From the NCBI GenBank assembly GCA_963920705.1, contig OY987227.1, positions 16,331,434 to 16,395,433 of the forward strand: a stretch of 64,000 bases of DNA, written 5' to 3'. Shown here piece after piece: positions 1 to 10,789 of this stretch. The notes beneath the pieces were generated by a model. That model searched no databases. It worked only from the letters and a program-made list of their open reading frames with translations, and had not been told where the DNA came from. Each line of letters opens with the position of its first letter. Within the stretch, counting starts at the first letter, position 1. Source of the stretch: Odiellus spinosus. Its lineage: Eukaryota; Arthropoda; Arachnida; Opiliones; Phalangiidae. The position numbers and the translations under genes were made by a program.

Positions 1-1639
1 CATTACCCTGAACATTGCATTCTGGTATGGATTTTCTCAAGCTGAATAAGCTCCGAAATCTTGGACTTAGACAAGCAAGACCGGAAAATTTTTTTTAAAA
101 AAGTTAAGAGGAAACTTGAATATTTCCCAAACATTTACTCAAGCTCATTTTTTGGAAACCGTAACCCTTTCTGCGTCATTGTATGTCTTTCCCTTAAACG
201 CCTATCAAAATGTTTCATACGTTAAAGTTTCAACATTTTTTTTTATAATAGAGAAATCATCTTCCAGGGGCTAAATGTTTCATGTAAAGTCTATACGACG
301 CCTGTAGAAGTGTTTTAACCGCGATAGAGGTTAGTTCACGGAAAAGCGCGACTCCAGGAGTTAAATTGATTTTTTCAGGGGTTCAATCCAAATGATCTTT
401 CACATTATTGCCTACTATTATTGAACTAAAGTTTATAAATATCTGAATATATGTATTTTTGGTTTATTATTCTGATATTTTTAAAAATATCAGGCAAAAT
501 AAAATATATTACCGCAAAATAAGGGGAGGGGTCGTTACTCATTAGGAATGTTTTTATAAAAACAAATCGATACATTATTTATTACAATAGCTGAAGGGAA
601 AAAGACCAGTTTACATTAGCGACAAAACTAATTACGAAAAAGCAATTAATTAGCCTTTTACATATAGTAAAAAAACCGAGAGACTAGACGCAAATTTGTT
701 TCTCGATAATTGTTGAGAAATATGGCATGTTTGAACAATGATGTGAAGATTGGGAACCTAACTCAGCCTTAAAAAAAGTTGGGTAAAAAAAAGGGTAAAC
801 CTGAGGAAGCGGAAAATTAACAGGAAGAACTGACGGAATATTACACTACAGTGCACCAGAACGCACCAGGGTACACGGGCGAATAAAAAAAAGTAACTAG
901 CGGACAAAATAAAAAAGAATAACGCGAAGAGGAAGATTTAAGAGTATAAACGGGTCACGTAAAGAAGACTAAAAGGAATGTAGGGGGTGCAAAGATGGTT
1001 TAGACCAAGGCCTAACCGCTTTGGTACATAATTTAATGTTTAGTGTACGCGTCAGCGCTCTCCGCAACAACGCAATGCCTGAACTGGTGATGAAGAAAAC
1101 GAATAGAGTCGAGAGGGAGCTTTGGGGGTGTTTCTTGGAAGCTGAATTTTCATTTCCAACTGGAAACTAATCTTTAGTACTATCAGACATTTATAGGTTA
1201 GGGGCGCTACGAAATGTGACTATTCGAGGCAATTCTATCGTATCGAAGCATGGAGATTCTAACTACCCAAATAAAATCTACGAGAGATTCGATTCCCATA
1301 ATTGGAATCAAAGCTTCGAATTCCCCGAATAGTTCTCATTCGCAGCCGGCTCTAATTTAGATCCTAGAGATTAGGATGGTATATATAGTGATCCGTACCG
1401 TCCGGACGTGCGAAGGTCTAATTCCTCCCCCCCCCCACACACCCTTCCCTTCGCAATTGGGGCTGATGGGAAAAACGGAGTAATTTCAGACGTGTATTTC
1501 AACTTCGCGATCTCTCCCGTCTCCAAGGGATGTTTGTTAGCTCCTTCTCTAGTGGATCGAACTAAATCCATGGGAAATTCGATTAAATACAATTCAGATT
1601 AAATTAATATTTAAAGGCCTTTTTCTAGGATATATTTAT
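1..1639. other. No gene seen; A/T-rich single-copy-looking DNA
   Basis: No supported gene. About 600-1000 is purine-rich on the + strand. A run of ten C followed by CACACA starts at 1427. The short frames over 1371-1602 overlap each other on opposite strands across this tract, so neither looks coding. Confidence 0.5.
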
Positions 1640-2085
1640 ATTATTAAAAACTCCAATTCAAAATTTTACAACCATTGGTTGAAGCGTTTTTAAGAAACTT
1701 CAAAATTAAGATGACAAAAATATACAGATTAATGTTTATTTTTGCTTTTTTTTCAGATTAATGATGCAGTTGGATTCTGAATTGTAATTATAGATAATTT
1801 TCATATAGGATTTTCTGAAATGGTCGAGTACTTTCACGAAAGAGACAGCGCTTAAGCAACCGTACCATGTACGTGTCAGAACTCCCAAGAGTCAACTCTT
1901 GGCACTATATAGTCACGCAAATTTAACCACAGTGATACCTTACAGTATATGAAGAGAATTTGTGTTTAATTTTGGTATGCATACTTATTTTGAATTGTTT
2001 TTTAACGATATTTTTTAACGATGCCACTCATATTTCATTCGGAACTCTAACTAGTTAAAATATCGTGACAGCCTCACTTTTGAAA
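1640..2085 (+). repeat. Old dispersed repeat, partner at 61555-61710
   Basis: Two parts match the 61.5 kb region. The stretch around 1683-1730 (an AAGCGTTTTTAAGAAACTT-like core, then GATGACAAAAATATA) resembles 61662-61702 in the same orientation. The stretch at about 2055-2082 contains GTGACAGCCTCACTTTTG, the reverse complement of the sequence at 61560-61577. An internal match on the same strand plus an end match on the opposite strand fits a decayed DNA transposon whose terminal inverted repeat survives at the right end here and at the left end there. The left end here is not recognisable. Confidence 0.35.
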
Positions 2086-3707
2086 TTGCTAAAGTATTGA
2101 AATATATATTATCATGGCATTTCTCTTAAATTTAAATTATGCATTCAAATGGGTTTGTAAAACTCAAAATACTTGAAAAACCATTAAATGTTTCATATTA
2201 ATCGTGTATTCTTATAAAAGTTTATTTAGCGAGAGTATGAATCCTTAATCGGAGAGTGAAGCGGCTACCACGATTCCCTTAATTGGATCCTGAGAAAAAC
2301 GTGGGAATAAAAACCTTTCGCGTATATATATAGTTTGAAAGTACCCTCCGAGTACTTGCTACAATAGTTTCTATCTTCTCCCGTCTTCCAAAACTCGCTG
2401 CAAAGGTTTAATGATAGAAGGAGCTGTTCTCTCTAAGATGCCTTTTAACAGGGGTTACTATACATTCTAATGAGCCTACGGAGCTTTTAGTATTAAATAG
2501 AATTTTAAGAAATAAACTACTTTATTATTCATTTACAAAAATATCTCGAAAATATCTTAAAGTGGGGGTAAAGAAGTTTTTTTTTACCCGATACTATTAT
2601 TGAAAAGTATTGTTCGTTTCTTAACTTATTAGTAAAATGGCTCTGAATTGTGCTAAAACATAGGAAAGGATGACCCATCAATGCGAAGAAATTCAGGATT
2701 AAAAATCATGGAAACACGGCTTAAGAAGGTCCCATCCGGCGCGAGAAATTTAGTGGCGATATAGAGAAGCGAAACAGTCTGTAACAGGAAAGAAAATATC
2801 TTGCTATATCTTCTCCTTTTACGTTCGGTCGGTAAAATTATGTAGCAAGATATATTTTAAAGCTTGATACCTTCCCCTTCGCGAGAGATTCAACCTTGAA
2901 ATATATTCATCCTTACTTCATGAACAGACTATAACTAATTCCCTTTTGTGTGAAAAAAGATGCGTAAGCAGGTAGGAAAAAATAAATAAAAAATAAACCT
3001 TAAAGCCAAAACACGGTAGAATTTAAATTTCCATATTTTTGGCTAAAACGTTTCAGTTCTTAATATAATAGGGCGATCCCGCTGGCATCTACAGGGAATA
3101 TAATTTAGAATTTAGCGAAAAAATACAGGTACATGACACTTTGGTAAACACTGTATGACCCATATAGCCTCGTCCAATAGAAATGTTTTGCTAGCGTAGT
3201 AAAACGTGGATGGCATATAGAAGATAAATTCTGTAACTATTCTAACTGAATTGTGATGAAAATAATAACTAAATCTATCGCCTTGGATGAAATTATAGAT
3301 AATTGGGCAAAGAAAAGTATAATAAGCCTTGGTCAAGACAATTTAAAATGTTGCCTTTTAGTTTTAGGGATCAGATATGGTTTTGGTTGATTCTAATCGA
3401 ATAGCTCTGGTTAGTTGAAATGCGTTGCTAGCTTAAAGACTAAAGTAAAACAGTTTTAACAGATAAGTTAGGCAACCAAATGAGGGAACAGCGCGACGAA
3501 AAAAGTATTTTAAATCATTGGAAGGAGAAACCTGAAACTTAGAAGCACTCCCCAAGGGTTAACCTTCTAACTTAGTTAACCAAAATTAAAGGAGTGGTTA
3601 TTGGACTAAAAAGATGTTACCAAGAACTCATGTAGGGAACTAAGAACCTGGAAGGAAATGTATTCTAAACCTAGAATACTAGTAAATAAAATCCAAAACT
3701 ATATAGT
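2086..3707. other. No gene seen; contains a short MITE-A scrap
   Basis: No coding signal on either strand. The frame at 3112-3336 (minus) is rich in Tyr, Phe and Ile as expected from random A/T-rich DNA. The only recognised item is the MITE-A fragment at 2669-2698. Confidence 0.5.
2669..2698 (+). mobile_element. Fragment of MITE family A (interior)
   Basis: The segment containing CCATCAATGCGAAGAAATTC matches the start of the half copy at about 19922-19941. In reverse complement it resembles the interior of the full copy near 14957-14974. Only about 30 bp remains, and the arms that normally follow are absent. Confidence 0.5.
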
Positions 3708-3822
3708 GTAGTAAACTACAAGGCCTAGCGTAAGGAATTCGCATCAAGAGAAAAATGAAACCCCAGAGTGCGCTCTTTCGAGGCAGCTGCTTCGTTGGTA
3801 AAATAATAACGGACGTAGCTTC
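3708..3822 (+). repeat. Dispersed repeat family D, copy 1
   Basis: It shares AAACTACAAGGCCTAGC and the following GGAATT-GC-TC segment with the reverse complement of 37239-37300. The later part (GAAAATGAAAC...AGTGC-CTCT) matches 9192-9240. The three copies are diverged and overlap only in part, so the full element is not defined. It directly abuts MITE A at 3826. Confidence 0.45.
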
Positions 3823-3825
3823 TTA

Positions 3826-4173
3826 AATGAATAATCCAACCCAATAACAAGTGATTTTTTAAACGATTCCATATCGTTTAAATAGGCCTAATCCAACAGT
3901 AAAAAAATACAAACAAATAAATTTAAAACTTACCATAAAAATATGCTTAGCTGGATTCATGAAGATATCCTGAACTCCCTGTGAAAGGACTAGCGACCAA
4001 CTACGGGGAGTTTAGATGATCTCCATGAATCCAGCTAAGCCTATTTTCTGGGTAAGTTTTAAATTCATTTCTAGTTTAATATTTATTTTTAAAAAAATTT
4101 ACTGTTGGATTAGGCCTATTTAAACGATAACAAATAAAAAAAAAATCATTTTTTTTTTGTTGCATTCTCCCTT
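3826..4173. mobile_element. MITE family A, complete copy (348 bp, TA target site)
   Basis: This is a long inverted-repeat element with no coding capacity. The left arm (ACAAGTGATTTTTT, GTTTAAATAGGCCTAATCCA, CTTAGCTGGATTCATG) is mirrored by the right arm, which contains CATGAATCCAGCTAAG and TGGATTAGGCCTATTTAAAC and ends GTTGCATTCTCCCTT. TA flanks both ends (3824-3825 and 4174-4175), as does the copy at 14799-15309. A TA duplication with no transposase fits a Tc1/mariner-type MITE; the superfamily is inferred. The central 75 bp or so differs from the other full copy. Confidence 0.85.
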
Positions 4174-4381
4174 TAAGCGTTTATTACATGACTTCATTAA
4201 AATAAAATTCTCGCTTGGAAAGAAAGTGCAAATACTAAATTGTGACGATTCTTAAATTTTTGTCGGCCATTCGCGACTATGTAGGCCGAACAACTTGCAA
4301 TTCGCAATTAAAATACCAAAAGTAAGTAACTGGAGTTAAATAGTTTGGGCTTTCAACTGCGTTGTATCTAGTATATGATGC
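4174..4381. other. Short spacer, nothing recognised
   Basis: This is A/T-rich sequence between MITE A and the Helentron-like element. A small inverted repeat (TCGGCC near 4263, GGCCGA near 4284) is the only local structure noted. Confidence 0.4.
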
Positions 4382-4532
4382 TTAACAAGATGGTCAAGCC
4401 CATAGAATAGCTAGACCCATGACATAGTAAAAGAGGCTGAAAAGAATTATGCTATAGCAGGGGCTTGTTATGCATGCATAAACGCTCTTTGAACAATTTG
4501 AATGGCGTTTCTAGATCCCTTTAAACACGAAG

Positions 4533-6812
4533 TTTTTCAAATCATGTTTTTCAAATCATGTTTTTCAAATCATGTTTTTCAAATCATGTTTTTCAAATCA
4601 TGTTTTTCAAATCATGTTTTTCAAATCATGTTTTTCAAATCATGTTTTTCAAATCATGTTTTTCAAATCATGTTTTTCAAATCATGTTTTTCAAATCATG
4701 TTTTTCAAATCATGTTTTTCAAATCATGTTTTTCAAATCATGTTTTTCAAATCATGTTTTTCAAATCATGTTTTTCAAATCATGTTTTTCAAATCATGTT
4801 TTTCAAATCATGTTTTTCAAATCATGTTTTTCAAATCATGTTTTTCAAATCATGTTTTTCAAATCATGTTTTTCAAATCATGTTTTTCAAATCATGTTTT
4901 TCAAATCATGTTTTTCAAATCATGTTTTTCAAATCATGTTTTTCAAATCATGTTTTTCAAATCATGTTTTTCAAATCATGTTTTTCAAATCATGTTTTTC
5001 AAATCATGTTTTTCAAATCATGTTTTTCAAATCATGTTTTTCAAATCATGTTTTTCAAATCATGTTTTTCAAATCATGTTTTTCAAATCATGTTTTTCAA
5101 ATCATGTTTTTCAAATCATGTTTTTCAAATCATGTTTTTCAAATCATGTTTTTCAAATCATGTTTTTCAAATCATGTTTTTCAAATCATGTTTTTCAAAT
5201 CATGTTTTTCAAATCATGTTTTTCAAATCATGTTTTTCAAATCATGTTTTTCAAATCATGTTTTTCAAATCATGTTTTTCAAATCATGTTTTTCAAATCA
5301 TGTTTTTCAAATCATGTTTTTCAAATCATGTTTTTCAAATCATGTTTTTCAAATCATGTTTTTCAAATCATGTTTTTCAAATCATGTTTTTCAAATCATG
5401 TTTTTCAAATCATGTTTTTCAAATCATGTTTTTCAAATCATGTTTTTCAAATCATGTTTTTCAAATCATGTTTTTCAAATCATGTTTTTCAAATCATGTT
5501 TTTCAAATCATGTTTTTCAAATCATGTTTTTCAAATCATGTTTTTCAAATCATGTTTTTCAAATCATGTTTTTCAAATCATGTTTTTCAAATCATGTTTT
5601 TCAAATCATGTTTTTCAAATCATGTTTTTCAAATCATGTTTTTCAAATCATGTTTTTCAAATCATGTTTTTCAAATCATGTTTTTCAAATCATGTTTTTC
5701 AAATCATGTTTTTCAAATCATGTTTTTCAAATCATGTTTTTCAAATCATGTTTTTCAAATCATGTTTTTCAAATCATGTTTTTCAAATCATGTTTTTCAA
5801 ATCATGTTTTTCAAATCATGTTTTTCAAATCATGTTTTTCAAATCATGTTTTTCAAATCATGTTTTTCAAATCATGTTTTTCAAATCATGTTTTTCAAAT
5901 CATGTTTTTCAAATCATGTTTTTCAAATCATGTTTTTCAAATCATGTTTTTCAAATCATGTTTTTCAAATCATGTTTTTCAAATCATGTTTTTCAAATCA
6001 TGTTTTTCAAATCATGTTTTTCAAATCATGTTTTTCAAATCATGTTTTTCAAATCATGTTTTTCAAATCATGTTTTTCAAATCATGTTTTTCAAATCATG
6101 TTTTTCAAATCATGTTTTTCAAATCATGTTTTTCAAATCATGTTTTTCAAATCATGTTTTTCAAATCATGTTTTTCAAATCATGTTTTTCAAATCATGTT
6201 TTTCAAATCATGTTTTTCAAATCATGTTTTTCAAATCATGTTTTTCAAATCATGTTTTTCAAATCATGTTTTTCAAATCATGTTTTTCAAATCATGTTTT
6301 TCAAATCATGTTTTTCAAATCATGTTTTTCAAATCATGTTTTTCAAATCATGTTTTTCAAATCATGTTTTTCAAATCATGTTTTTCAAATCATGTTTTTC
6401 AAATCATGTTTTTCAAATCATGTTTTTCAAATCATGTTTTTCAAATCATGTTTTTCAAATCATGTTTTTCAAATCATGTTTTTCAAATCATGTTTTTCAA
6501 ATCATGTTTTTCAAATCATGTTTTTCAAATCATGTTTTTCAAATCATGTTTTTCAAATCATGTTTTTCAAATCATGTTTTTCAAATCATGTTTTTCAAAT
6601 CATGTTTTTCAAATCATGTTTTTCAAATCATGTTTTTCAAATCATGTTTTTCAAATCATGTTTTTCAAATCATGTTTTTCAAATCATGTTTTTCAAATCA
6701 TGTTTTTCAAATCATGTTTTTCAAATCATGTTTTTCAAATCATGTTTTTCAAATCATGTTTTTCAAATCATGTTTTTCAAATCATGTTTTTCAAATCATG
6801 TTTTTCAAATCA
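4533..6812 (+). repeat. 14-bp minisatellite, 162 identical units
   Basis: The unit is TTTTTCAAATCATG. It begins at 4533, and the last full unit ends at 6800, which is exactly 162 units, followed by 12 bases of another. I saw no variant unit. Because 14 is not a multiple of three and the unit has no stop in any forward frame, all three + frames read the same 14-residue peptide, MFFKSCFSNHVFQI, over and over. An open frame therefore runs from ATG 4502 in the left flank to a stop ending at 6919 in the 83-bp repeat. The minus strand meets TGA in every unit. I do not call this a gene. The same unit occurs 21 times at 55247-55540. Confidence 0.98.
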
Positions 6813-6827
6813 AATATTTTATTTCTG

Positions 6828-6985
6828 ACATACTCAAACCCAACACGCATAAGCTCCCTTATTATCTCGTTCGCGACGACTTGTTTGTTGTTTTTGAGTT
6901 TTCATTACTGACAGACTAGAACCGAAACCTTCATAAGCTACCTTTTATCTCGTTCTCGACGACCCTTTATTAACAACGACTTGTT
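6828..6985 (+). repeat. 83-bp tandem repeat of the element, about 1.6 copies
   Basis: The unit carries CAACACGCATAAGCTCCCTT, TATCTCGTTCGCGACGACTT and TTTTCATTACTGACAGACTA. One copy plus a degraded second are present here, against nearly four at 55548-55850. Confidence 0.8.
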
Positions 6986-7238
6986 TTCTGTATTGTATAT
7001 CTATGAAGATATAAGGAGTTTTTCGCTAAAGTTTAACCAATTACCCGTGGTAACGAGGATGAGCGTCCAACTCTCGATCGCAAAGCTATGAAGCTTCGAG
7101 CGCGACGCGGTTTTTTCCGAAATTCGGGAGACCACTTGGTGGAAAATCGATATCTTAAAAAAAATAGATATTTTAAATTTGTCTGGGACATCACGTCGTG
7201 ACGTCTGGTGGATAAGAAACGAATGTTTTTTCGATACG

Positions 7239-7255
7239 ATGACGTTTTTCGTCAT
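7239..7255 (+). other. Conserved small hairpin in the element right end
   Basis: ATGACG, TTTTT, CGTCAT forms a perfect 6-bp stem with a 5-base loop. It is conserved at 55859-55875. It sits just before the 7-bp array. Confidence 0.7.
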
Positions 7256-7268
7256 TTCTGGGACACCG

Positions 7269-7324
7269 ACTTCAGACTTCAGACTTCAGACTTCAGACTT
7301 CAGACTTCTGACTTCAGACTTCAG
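7269..7324 (+). repeat. 7-bp tandem repeat (ACTTCAG), 8 units
   Basis: Eight units, one of them ACTTCTG. The other copy of the element has fifteen (55889-55993). It is a second, independent variable-number array in the same element. Confidence 0.95.
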
Positions 7325-7348
7325 ACTACCAGCACGACTCAAAACACT

Positions 7349-7380
7349 AGCTAGAACCTATACAAGTATAGGGTCTAGCT
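7349..7380 (+). other. Terminal hairpin of Helentron-like element
   Basis: The left arm AGCTAGAACCTATAC and right arm GTATAGGGTCTAGCT pair at 14 of 15 positions around an AA loop. The identical hairpin, with the same single mismatch, closes the copy at 56018-56049. Beyond it only a short A run is shared, so it marks the right terminus. A 3' palindrome is a known hallmark of Helitron-class elements, proposed as the termination signal. Confidence 0.85.
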
Positions 7381-7389
7381 AAAAAAGGG

Positions 7390-9190
7390 GGTTTTCGATC
7401 GACAAGGGCTTTAAGAAGGACATTCTCTCCTTCACTACATTTTTTGTTATGTCACCGAAGAACGATAGCGTTCATCCACAATACAGGCTTTAAAATTTAA
7501 AATCAGACATTTTTCTTTGGTCACGTCACCGAAGCTCGAATTTTAGCTTATATCCTTCGAGGATTCCTTTTCTTCGCTATCGAATTTCCCTGGGATGTCT
7601 ATATAAAGAATGAACTTTAAAGAGTCGCTTTTTTTTTACGTTTTATAGGCACCCAATAGAATGTTATAAGAAAAAGAAATAGCGAATGGTAAATTGGTTT
7701 AAAAAAATTCACATCTGAAAATTAAAGATATTTCGCATACCATCATTAAGAACAAAAAAATAGCTAAGCCAGGTCACTCTGAATGTTGGCTTACGTTTTT
7801 TAAGTTAAAGAACAGCAATTACACATCCTGATAAAAGTAATTTTACCTTATAAAAAAGTCCACATTTCTAAACGAAGTAACGGGTTTGAGAATGTTTTTA
7901 AATCTTAGACAAAAATTATTATTGACTAATTGATTATGGGGAGGTAAGATATCAAGGTTTAATTGGCTACTCCACCTCCTGAAACGTCCTGCTAAGCTAA
8001 TTAAAGCTCACTTTAAGCATGAACTCGAGGACTTAATTGACTAACTATATGCGCGTAAGCATTCTATTTTTTAATTCAATCGATAATACTAAATTTGCCA
8101 ATGAATACGCGGAACCAAAGAGATACCCCTAGCTGTGACGTAAACAATGGCGACACCAAAGAATGTCACACGTAACTTTCAAAAGTTTTCGTAAAAATAA
8201 AACGGTTTTCTAATATGGTCAAACTATTTTATCTTGGAACTTTCCTTTACCTAATAAGCTAGCATTTAATCAAATTTAAATGATCATTTGAGCCCAAGTA
8301 TAAATATGTAAACAATTAACTCAAACTGAAGCTATTATCTTTGACAATATATTTAGCAACACGAACTAATTTACGAGACCCGGGAACGTAGGAAGATAGA
8401 GGCTACCGTCCAAAACATTCTTGATGCAACCAAAAGCAACGGAAATTTTCACTTAATGCGTACGTTACTTAGCTTATCAATCTGACTCATCCCTATACAG
8501 ATAAAGCTTATAGTCTTTTCAAAAATTACACTTAGTATTTTATTTTACTGAACTTTGCACAATATTATTATGAATATAATAAAAAAATGCCGTTTTTAAA
8601 CTACTTCTTCGCTGTGTTTAAGAGTTTTCCCTAGAATTTTTCCGTTTAGCGTAAAACAGATAAGAATTTAAAAAGGCGCCCTTAAAGATGGCTTTCTTTT
8701 ATTAAAAATCTACTTTGTAGATTCGAGTTTTATCATTTTGTTCTTGTTAGCAATTAAAAGTATTTTAGTTCATTAATAAGTTACTAGAGAAGCCCCAAAC
8801 AAAGGGATAAAATTAATCAGTATAAGTTGAAACGCGAAAGATTAAATTTCTCATAGACGGAAGCCAATAATTTCCAGACGTAATTTCCCTTTCAAGGGGA
8901 CAATGAAATAAGAAACCAAACAAGGCTTAAATATAATATGTATAATTTACCACTGATTAAGTGTTCAAGAAAAGTAATTGAAGTCTAGTAGCGTAACGCT
9001 ATCAGCAAACTGAAACATTGACTTCATAGCTAACAAACCTCGAGCTGGAATGAGGGGGAAAAAAAAGATACCACCCAGAGGCCTGTTACGTTTCGGTTAT
9101 TTGGACTCGAGATTTTGAGTGTGAGAGGGAGGGATGGAATTCGCAACCTTGCACAATTTGTTCGTTAAAAACAATTACAAATATATATAA
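7390..9190. other. No gene seen
   Basis: A/T-rich DNA with no supported coding, RNA or transposon feature. GTCACCGAAG occurs twice (near 7450 and 7526) without wider similarity. Confidence 0.5.
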
Positions 9191-9191
9191 A

Positions 9192-9290
9192 GGAATTAGC
9201 TTCGGCAGAAAATGAAACGTTGCAGTGCACTCTAGTTACATTTAGAGGCGTTAGTAAACGCAAAGCAGACGAATTTTGGCTACAATGTAT
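9192..9290 (+). repeat. Dispersed repeat family D, copy 2
   Basis: The first half (GGAATTAGCTTCGGCAGAAA, ATGAAACG, AGTGCACTCT) matches 3733-3775. The second half (AGCAGACGAATTTTGG then CTACAA) matches the reverse complement of 37200-37222. It thus links copies 1 and 3 into one family. Confidence 0.45.
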
Positions 9291-9299
9291 GTCAAAAGT

Positions 9300-10785
9300 T
9301 CACGCTAGCACATAACTGAGTTCTTGGTATCGCGACAAAGATTTATTAACATGGTGTTTCGGCATAAATTGAATTTATCAAATCGAAAAATTGAATGATT
9401 TTACTATCACTTTAATTCCCCGGATACGATATAAAATAATATAACAACAATAAGACATAATACCGCGATTCAATTTGAATAAGAGGGAGCCTTTGTTTTA
9501 TTCTCGGTATGGACTCGGGAGTTTGTCGAAGGGGAGGCGGATTGTAAAGTCGCTTCGAGCAAATTGTCGGCTCTTTTCAAAAATCAAGAAGCAAATATAT
9601 TTTGACATCGTTAATCTACGCTCCATTAAATTGGAAAAGAGTTAAAAGGAATAGATTGAAGGAAAATAGCGGCTTAGAGTAAGAGCTAGCGACAAGGAAA
9701 AGAATGAGGGGAGAGAAAACCGCTAAGAGAGCGACATCTTGGTTTCAAAACAACTTAAATGTATCCGATCTAGGAAAATATCCAAGGTCTGCCTATCACT
9801 TAACTTAATCACTGTGTACTGGACAAACAAAATATATTATCATGAATATTCAACTAATATTCTTTAGCAATTAAAATAGTAGTAAACTGAATACTTTACA
9901 ACCTTTTAAAAAATGTTATTAATTTTTGTAATTTGGAAATCGATTAATGACCAAAGAAAAAACAAGTAACTGTAAGGGAAAATAGGGAAAGAGTGTTCCA
10001 GCACCGCGTATAAGACTAATTGAATGTTTTAACTATCAAATTAGAATTATATTAAAAATTTTCGTGAATCTTTTAGAAAAGCCATATTTTTCCGAGTTAC
10101 GATATTGTTGAGATCAAATGCGTTGTTCGGAATTGAAGATCAAAAGGAAGCCGATCCCGACTCTTTCGGAGGAAAATAAAATCCTTTATACACTAACTGT
10201 TCAATATAACCTCAATTAAAGTTAATAGGCGGCGAACGAAGAACTTCCCTCTTACTAGACTAAAAGAAAAATATTGGCAGGTACAAAGATATAGGCTTCA
10301 AATGGTTACGAAAAGAAAGCAGCAAAACATTTCGTACCTGTTGGAATACACTAATGTTTGTCAGAGAGATTATTCGGGTGGCTAATTATCGATTACGAGC
10401 ACCGAGAAGAGTTCTCGAACGAAAGTGTTAATAACAAGAATATTTGAATGTAAAAAGAACTAAATTTTATTAAAGCCCTATATTTGCTTGAATATATCTG
10501 GCCAAATGGATTATTTCGAGAATATTATTAGCATAAAGTGGTGAATTTAAAATTTTACCCAGCCACCAAAAACTTAATAACTTTAAGTAGACTATGGTAA
10601 GATCGCTCCTTTAAAGACTCCAGTAGCCTTTCGTTATAAACAAACATAAATAAGAGGGTCAAGCCGTAGTATTAGCTGCACCTGTGAAGGTTGAAAAACG
10701 CCTGAAGATAATGATGTTCATTTCCTAGCTTTGTTACGCGTTCAGATTGCTCTAAATAAAAATGTTTTATCACTTAGATATAAAT
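9300..10785. other. No gene seen
   Basis: Nothing beyond A/T-rich background was recognised on either strand. No open frame of useful length occurs here. Confidence 0.5.
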
Positions 10786-10789
10786 CAAT

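Larger units (their letters stand above)
4382..7381 (+). mobile_element. Helentron/HINE-like element with minisatellite core, copy 1
   Basis: The left end (TTAACAAGATGGTCAAGCCC onward, about 150 bp) and the right end (through GGGTCTAGCT at 7371-7380) are closely matched by 54997-56050, and similarity stops outside these limits. In order: conserved left flank; 162 copies of a 14-bp unit; one to two copies of an 83-bp unit; about 240 bp unique to this copy (roughly 6985-7225); a 6-bp-stem hairpin at 7239-7255; eight 7-bp units; a terminal hairpin. AGCTAGACCC at 4409-4418 is the exact inverse of the last 10 bases of the terminal hairpin. Subterminal inverted repeats, a 3' hairpin, a tandem-repeat core and no obvious target-site duplication are typical of non-autonomous Helentrons (HINEs). 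No Rep/helicase gene is present. Class assignment is inference; being one element is seen directly. Confidence 0.8.

Noticed and set aside
332..389. tRNA-like internal promoter (TAGTTCACGG and GGTTCAATCC about 48 bp apart)
   Set aside because: The spacing suits boxes A and B, but the T stem fails to pair and no acceptor or anticodon arm can be drawn. There are no further copies to suggest a SINE.
4533..6812. CRISPR array
   Set aside because: The units are contiguous with no unique spacers, and the sequence is clearly eukaryotic.
4502..6919. 805-codon open frame as a protein-coding gene
   Set aside because: It is open only because the 14-bp repeat has no stop in any forward frame. The non-repeat parts are about 10 and 35 codons and match nothing. 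It is kept as a finding, not a gene call.
9195..9230. U6 snRNA-like GCTTCGGCAG
   Set aside because: Only ten bases match. The downstream conserved U6 sequence is absent, and the segment belongs to repeat family D.
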